Positions 58,704 to 64,000 of a DNA stretch of 64,000 nt are shown one piece after another (position 1 is the stretch's first letter; every line of letters starts with the position of its first letter). The stretch is from Ophioderma brevispina (Eukaryota; Echinodermata; Ophiuroidea; Amphilepidida; Ophiodermatidae): positions 1 to 64,000 of the forward strand of contig JAMKCH010084961.1 in the NCBI GenBank assembly GCA_023653785.1, written 5' to 3'. A model generated the notes under the pieces. It made no database searches. It was given only the letters and a program-made list of their open reading frames with translations, and was not told the origin of the DNA. The translations under genes and the position numbers were made by a program.

Positions 58704-59627
58704 GTCAGTTTTCTTTTCTGTTTTTCTTTAAACTGTATGCTGGTATTATTGACAGTGTTAAAAATGCACCCGACCCGATTTAAATCGGCAACCTTTTGAA
58801 TTCCTGAATACTATATATAATATAGATGTTGGCATTTGATCAATTTCAATGTTAGCACAAAACGATTTACTAATTTTTGAAGTTAAGGGACAATAATTTA
58901 GGCTTCCCACTTTATTTTATTACAGGGTAATTCCGCAGTTTCTAGTTACTGACGTACATTTCAGAGACTTTGAAGGCCCAAAACTTCTTAACAAAAAAAA
59001 AAAAGATAAAGTATTAAAGACATTTCGACGATCTTCAACTAAACCACTTTCTTTGAGGCCAGTCTGGATCAAATATTGGTTTTACTAGTGCCCCGTAGGG
59101 GTGAAGGTGTTGGGAAATTGCGGGAGACGTTTGTAAAACGAAACAGTTGGTCCCTTTAGCTGAGCGTACCCGGCTGTTTATCTTTCCATGGAGTAATGAT
59201 AAGTATGTAACACGGACTACATTGAGGCGAAATTAGAGTTTGTACTATAATTAGGAATTGCTTTATCCACGATTGACGACAGTGTTGATTATAGTAAAAA
59301 CGAAGGAACAAATTGACATAGTTGCTCGAAAATGCTTTATGATTCAAGGCTAAATAACGTTTTCAAACCATTATACTAAATGCATGGGAAGCGCAGTTTC
59401 CTTTTTAAAACGTTATAATTATCATTAATCATCAAATACGTAGGTACACGTACAAACAGTTTATAAAAACTATAAAAATGATAAAATAAAATTATGGTAG
59501 ACTGCGCTAAACTTAAAAGATGGTATTATTACAATAAAACAGATTTTTAAACCTACTTTGACATAAAATTGCTCAGAAATTGATAGTTCTCTTATTTTAT
59601 TTTTTCTCACGGGGACTGAACATGAAG

Positions 59628-59651
59628 AATTGGTATGAGACCCGCCAACGA
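59628..59651 (+). CDS. Gene B, possible 24-nt micro-exon
   Basis: After a pyrimidine tract (TTTTATTTTTTCTCAC) the first AG is ACATGAAG. The next 24 bases encode NWYETRQR and end at CGA|GTAAGT, a consensus donor in phase 0, compatible with the preceding exon. The acceptor is weak and the exon very short, so this may be chance. Confidence 0.3.
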
Positions 59652-59907
59652 GTAAGTATATCGTGTCTTGTTTAACAATACGCTTTTCCCCGAAATCGCA
59701 CTATGAAACATATAATGTCATATCCGGAGCGAACATTAGTACTATTCTTATTTTTAGAAAGCGGACGGTTGTCACCTGCACCCGCTATATACATTTCTTT
59801 TTAGTGTTATATTAAGCGAAATAAAAAAAAAATGTCAATTTTGATAATATCAGGATGACAGAGATCAGAAAAGACAAACTTTTCTTTGAAAGTCAGAATG
59901 CTGCTTT

Positions 59908-60485
59908 TGTTATCTAATATCATGGGATTGTCCGATATTTCTTTGGAGCGATTGTTCACGTGATATGATCTTTTTTAAAAAAAAATATTGTAATATAACC
60001 AAAAAGATGTGTTGGAACTGCTGGGCCATTGTTAATGTCCATGCAGTTGAATATATGTCGGGCGTTATAGACTCGTTATCACCGTCCAGTTTAGGGTAGA
60101 CGTTTCATATAGAAGTATTGCCATTGATTCCGTCATGCACTGTGTGATGTTGTGCAGTAGCGTAGGACGGAATCAATGCAATACCTCATTTGTATACTTG
60201 GGACTTCTATATGAAACGTCTACCCAGTTTAGATTGAGCTTCTTCTTATATTGAGCTTCAAGAAGAAGAAGATTGAGCTGGCCTCGTTCGCATTTAAATA
60301 AACTTTGAGTTTCTACTGTGAGTTCAATAATTTTGACTGTATATTTCATCATTTATTGAAAAAAAGAAACTAATGTAAACAAAACTCATGGTGGATATGT
60401 TGCTTAGTAAGCTGTGACCTAACATCTAATATCATGGGATTGTCCGATATTTTTTTTGAGTGATTGTTCACTTGATATCGTCGTG
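59908..60485. repeat. Direct repeats flanking a 132-bp foldback
   Basis: TCTAATATCATGGGATTGTC continued for about 55 bp occurs at about 59913 and 60426 with a few differences. Between them, 60094-60225 is a foldback with arms GGGTAGACGTTTCATATAGA and its inverse and an inner arm TTGATTCCGTC / GACGGAATCAA. Confidence 0.7.
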
Positions 60486-60653
60486 GTCACGACATAGTGT
60501 CGAATCTGATTTTTTGGTGAAATTGAGTTAATAGTTGATTCTGGTTGCATTTTATGTACTCTTTAATTGTACCCAAAAATAAAAGTGAAATTACATCTCC
60601 TAACGAAAATAGCCGCAGTCGAATAAAGTTGGTTTAGTTAATAGAAAAGAAAT

Positions 60654-60787
60654 AAAGGTTTGTAGTATCATCTATGGGCTCATAATGTATCCTCGGATGG
60701 AAAAAAATAAAAATAATGGGTGCCATTATTTAGTTTTTCCGACCTCGGGCACATTATTCGCCTATAAATGATACTGCATTACCCTTT
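60654..60787. repeat. Composite MITE-like repeat, family 1 (copy 3)
   Basis: AAAGGTTTGTAGTATCATCT...TATGGGCTCATA at the left and CGCCTATAAATGATACTGCA-TTACCCTTT at the right form the inverted ends seen at 1958-2108. Confidence 0.7.
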
Positions 60788-60959
60788 AGTTATTAGTTCA
60801 TTTTTTTTTAATATTGTGCACTGTATGGCTCAAATATTATATGTTATTATAGTCATTTTCTATATCATTTGGGGCCAAAACCCCCATAAAAATCCAATAT
60901 TCCTACTTTTTTATGCAAAATTTCATTTTTTCATTTTATACTTTGATGTGTGTCTGTGG

Positions 60960-61135
60960 AAATGACCAATTTTGACAACTTGTGAACTTTGACGTCATTG
61001 TGACGCCATACTAGGTTATGTTGGAAGCAATAGAAAACGGTGGACCAATGCTATCAACTGGTACCAACATCTATTGCTTTATAATAACGAATTGTCGGGG
61101 TGTTTACCACCCCACCCCTTAGTAAACCGTGTTAC
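60960..61135. mobile_element. Relic of the CCCTCG piggyBac-like family
   Basis: GACGTCATTGTGACGCCATACTAGGTTATGTTGG...GGACCAATGCTATC...GGGGTGTTTACCACCCC...TTAGTAAAC follows the internal order of 53890-54060. The ends are worn. Confidence 0.5.
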
Positions 61136-62412
61136 AAAAATAGACTTGTAAACGTATTGTGAAAGTTTGATTTTCTTTGATGTTAACTTGGATATTCTGC
61201 AAACTAAATAATTACTAATATATACATCATTTAAAAAAATCGCCTTTCAGGAACAAATTGGTATTCTTGGGAAGTTGTTGTATAAGCGTTAGTGTCCTCT
61301 AAATTGTTTAGATTATGTTAGATTTGTTACCCATTTAACTGTTAATTCGTTTCAAGTTTGGTATATAATTAAGCGTGTACATTACTTTAAAAGATTAAAA
61401 ACCCGTAGCTATATAATCTCACCATACCAGAAGTAGAAATCAACGGGTATTCATGCAGTCGAAACGTATTCGACTCCTTAGAACACACGCGGATCAAACA
61501 TTTGGGTTTGACACAATTATCGAATCACATTCAGTGGCCATTTTGAATAAGAAACAGTGTTTCTGCGTATTTTAAGACTGTCGTCAGTTAGCAACCATTC
61601 ATGTCTTTAACATAACCACTTAAAATGCTATTTCCTTGTTTCATTTAATTACACAGATTCATAGACTCAACGTTTTCAAACGCCGTTTTTCAGACCTAGC
61701 ATCTTATGTGATCGCAGTGCAGAAACCCACGACGATCTGATCTATTATTAAACACAATATGCGGATAAATATAACAAAAAGATGTGGTATAACTGTTATT
61801 TATTTATATATCTTAAATGGACATCATTGGCATGAAAAAAAATGACATAATGAAAAGGAACCTTACTGAAATCACTTCCACGAGTTCAAAAACAATTTGG
61901 ATGTTACATTCTGGTAAAAACAGGAAGAGTCCGGGAGGGTGGGGTGGCAGTTTGTGGCAATTTCTGGAACAGAAAAAGCAAGGTCGTTCACATCCCTGAA
62001 AGCATTTACAGTTATCTATATAGAATGTTTTTGCGACACAATTCAAAAGCATCAGAAAGGATTCAGCACATGTACTTTAGCTTAGTAAGATTATGATCTG
62101 CGCAACGTGGAAAGATGACTAGCGGGATTAGCCACAATATACATAGTCCAATGGTCTGTGAGTGATGACAACCATGCTTTCAGTCTTGGTAAAATGCTGG
62201 CTCTAGTAATGGCAGGCATCTTGTTCCAAGAAAATTGACACAAATGCCCCTCCCGCTGGAACTCTTCATGCGTTTGTACTGTTTTTGTACAGAATGTAAA
62301 CTCGATTGTTTTCACAACTCGTGGAAGGGCTTTAGTAAGGGGCCTTTTCATTATGTAATTTTTTCATGTGCCATTATGTTCCCCTGTAATTACTTTAACT
62401 ACTTTCCAACAG
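61136..62412. other. Probable gene B intron, no internal exon recognised
   Basis: No supported feature. Open frames at 61813-62351 on both strands show no family pattern. Confidence 0.35.
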
Positions 62413-62445
62413 GGCATCGTTGCCCCTAAGAGACCCTCCTATTAA
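62413..62445 (+). CDS. Gene B, candidate terminal exon
   Basis: A good acceptor (TTAACTACTTTCCAACAG) opens, in phase 0, GIVAPKRPSY and then TAA, giving a short tail in frame with the 58635 or 59628 exon. In phase 2 the same acceptor opens a longer and more protein-like frame, SLPLRDPPINAVIEPEIPG followed by RTSRKGKRG, running to a stop at about 62572. That reading would need an unseen intervening exon. AATAAA signals follow at about 63070 and 63190. I favour this as the 3' end of the gene but cannot settle the frame. Confidence 0.4.
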   Translation, partial: GIVAPKRPSY

Positions 62446-62572
62446 TGCAGTGATCGAACCAGAGATTCCAGGAAGAACATCTCGGAAAGGCAAACGAGGG
62501 TACAGTAATTTTTGGTTTATTCTGCTACTTGAAAAAGTAAATTGTATGCTGTATGATACAGTCATATCTTAG

Positions 62573-63585
62573 AAAAAATGTTTATAGAAAAAAGCTACGT
62601 GTGATGCCTTTCATTGAAAAAAGCATGAGCCAAGCTTGCAGGTGATTGTTACCGATATCAACCTTGTCTATAGATGTGTTCTAGACCGTGACATGAAAGA
62701 AAACTGAGTGTACCCATGAGAGAGTGTCATACATACCATGAACATGACGGAATATAAACCGTGACCTTGTATACGCGGCCATTTGGGTACAGTGACTGAG
62801 ACAATTGATGCATTACAGACTCAATGGAGAACACGACAGAGGGATGGGTGGTAGGACACTCAGTCACACGGACACCGTCAGGTTATGAACACCGGGGTTA
62901 TCATGCGATATGAATCCGATGGGTTGTTTGTAAGGCGAGGACGAGACCTGAGCATTTTGTAGAAACGCCTGTCTATTATATTTAAAACATTCATGCTGAC
63001 CGATTAATATTCTGTGATATGCGTGATTCTGCAATCACGAAATCAGGGATTTCAATATGACCGTCAATACAATAAAGTGTCTGATCGTAATCTACTTTTG
63101 ACTGCAGATGGGTAATTTGGTATCTATCCTGATGTTTTAACATTCAAGAAATTAATTAAAACCATAAGAAATATTTTTTTTTTATAATGTGAAAATAAAC
63201 TCCCTTCATTATAACATCCAAGAAGGCATCCGATACTCTAAGATGACTATAATTGATCACTTTATCTAACGTAGAGCTGCAATGTTTGTGTATATCCCTA
63301 TAGGTCAATCAGATCAGTTTACATAATTATCATTAGGTAATCATTATAACGACATATATAAGATGCCATCCAGATGGGTGTCAAATATGGCTGGCATGGC
63401 ACTTACTAAGCGGCAAACATCCGACCACTAATAGCCTCTTTTTGGTAGGTTTTGGTAGATCTTGGGACGTTAGCTATGTAACGACGTAATGACACTTAAC
63501 TTAAGTTAGTGATACTGGGATTTTGAGAATTTATCATCAACAAAAACCACAAATCTTTAGTCTAAAACGCGAATAGCAATAATAT
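62573..63585. other. Probable 3' untranslated or intergenic sequence
   Basis: No exon recognised. Two AATAAA hexamers are at about 63070 and 63190. Confidence 0.35.
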
Positions 63586-63875
63586 TTAATTCTTATAACG
63601 CACGACAAATCCACCGAAGTGCTCAGGGCGCCGCTATGGAGCGCCTTAGGAGGCTACAACACAAAGGGTTAAGCCCAGAATGACAAGAAAGGTTTTATGG
63701 AGAAGAAGTCCACTTTTAGTAACAGAGCGAAACGAGAGTACTCGGAGAAAACCTGCGAGAACGGTTGTGGATCGGTAACCAAATTTCACGTACGACACAG
63801 GCTCGCAGGTTATTGAACCCGGGCCACATTGGTGAAAGGCGAGTGCATAAGCCACTACACCACCAGAATCACAGA
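63586..63875 (-). mobile_element. tRNA-derived SINE
   Basis: On the minus strand the head has an A box within GGTGGTGTAGTGGCTTATGC and a B box CCGGGTTCAATAACC in tRNA spacing, with ACTCGCCTTTCACC between as in tRNA-derived SINEs. The body has TTTTCTCCGAGTACTCTCG, and the tail reads AGCGGCGCCCTGAGCACTTC and GGATTTGTCGTGCGTTATAA. The minus open frame 63646-63855 is part of the SINE and is not a gene. Confidence 0.75.
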
Positions 63876-64000
63876 CCTTTACTTACTGACATTGCCAGCC
63901 ATATTGGATGCCATCTTGTAGATATCAATCACTTGGATTATCTTATAATATTTAAGCTGATCTGCAGCTCTTGCCTAGATGGAGTAATGAATTATAGTAA

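Overview
This window is eukaryotic, from an intron-rich and repeat-rich animal genome. It is AT-rich, has long introns bounded by GT/AG with pyrimidine tracts, and carries degenerate CR1-like non-LTR retrotransposons, a tRNA-derived SINE, and many small inverted-repeat (foldback or MITE) elements, some with TTAA target sites. There are no operons or bacterial signals. The mix suggests a non-vertebrate metazoan, tentatively a marine deuterostome, but nothing here fixes the species. Much of the sequence (about 30-35 kb and 37.8-40.6 kb) is full of single-base indels relative to its own duplicates or to an intact reading frame. This means decay, a low-quality consensus, or both.

The only convincing cellular genes are two related ones that I cannot assign to a known family. 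'Gene B' lies on the + strand. It has two similar ectodomain exons (54922-55317 and 56473-56874, each about 132 codons, both in symmetrical phase 1-1), then a transmembrane exon (57530-57633), a short basic cytoplasmic exon (58635-58703), and probably one or two further tail exons up to about 62.4 kb. Each ectodomain ends in a four-cysteine module (C-x6/7-C-V-x-L/V, then two more Cys) and is rich in N-glycosylation sequons. 'Gene A' is a paralogue on the - strand. It has a clear signal-peptide exon (35707-35782), an intact first ectodomain (28009-28407), a second ectodomain broken by frameshifts, a stop, a Cys-to-Phe change and a lost donor (20480-20892), and a transmembrane exon (19859-19973). 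A and B are arranged head to head. The first exon of B was not identified with confidence.

Layout: 0-1 kb, LINE endonuclease fragment. 1.8-3.8 kb, foldback elements. 5.9-16.3 kb, foldback elements, a CCGAAGGTTCG array and a cluster of the palindrome CAACGCGTTG. 17.6-18.8 kb, a duplicated segment in which one copy carries a TTAA-flanked MITE and the other is the empty site. 19.8-35.8 kb, gene A, whose introns hold a tripled 300-bp unit containing a splice acceptor, several foldbacks (one with a tRNA-like core, partly duplicated), a 1.2-kb TAG-rich tract and a 1.5-kb tandem duplication. 37-42 kb, a frameshifted CR1-like LINE followed by a perfect 454-bp tandem duplication. 42-51 kb, mostly unassigned. 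51.2-54.7 kb, a 3.5-kb inverted-repeat element with two nested TTAA elements. 54.9-62.4 kb, gene B. The window ends in a SINE.

All assignments come from reading the sequence. No alignment, database or splice-prediction run was possible.
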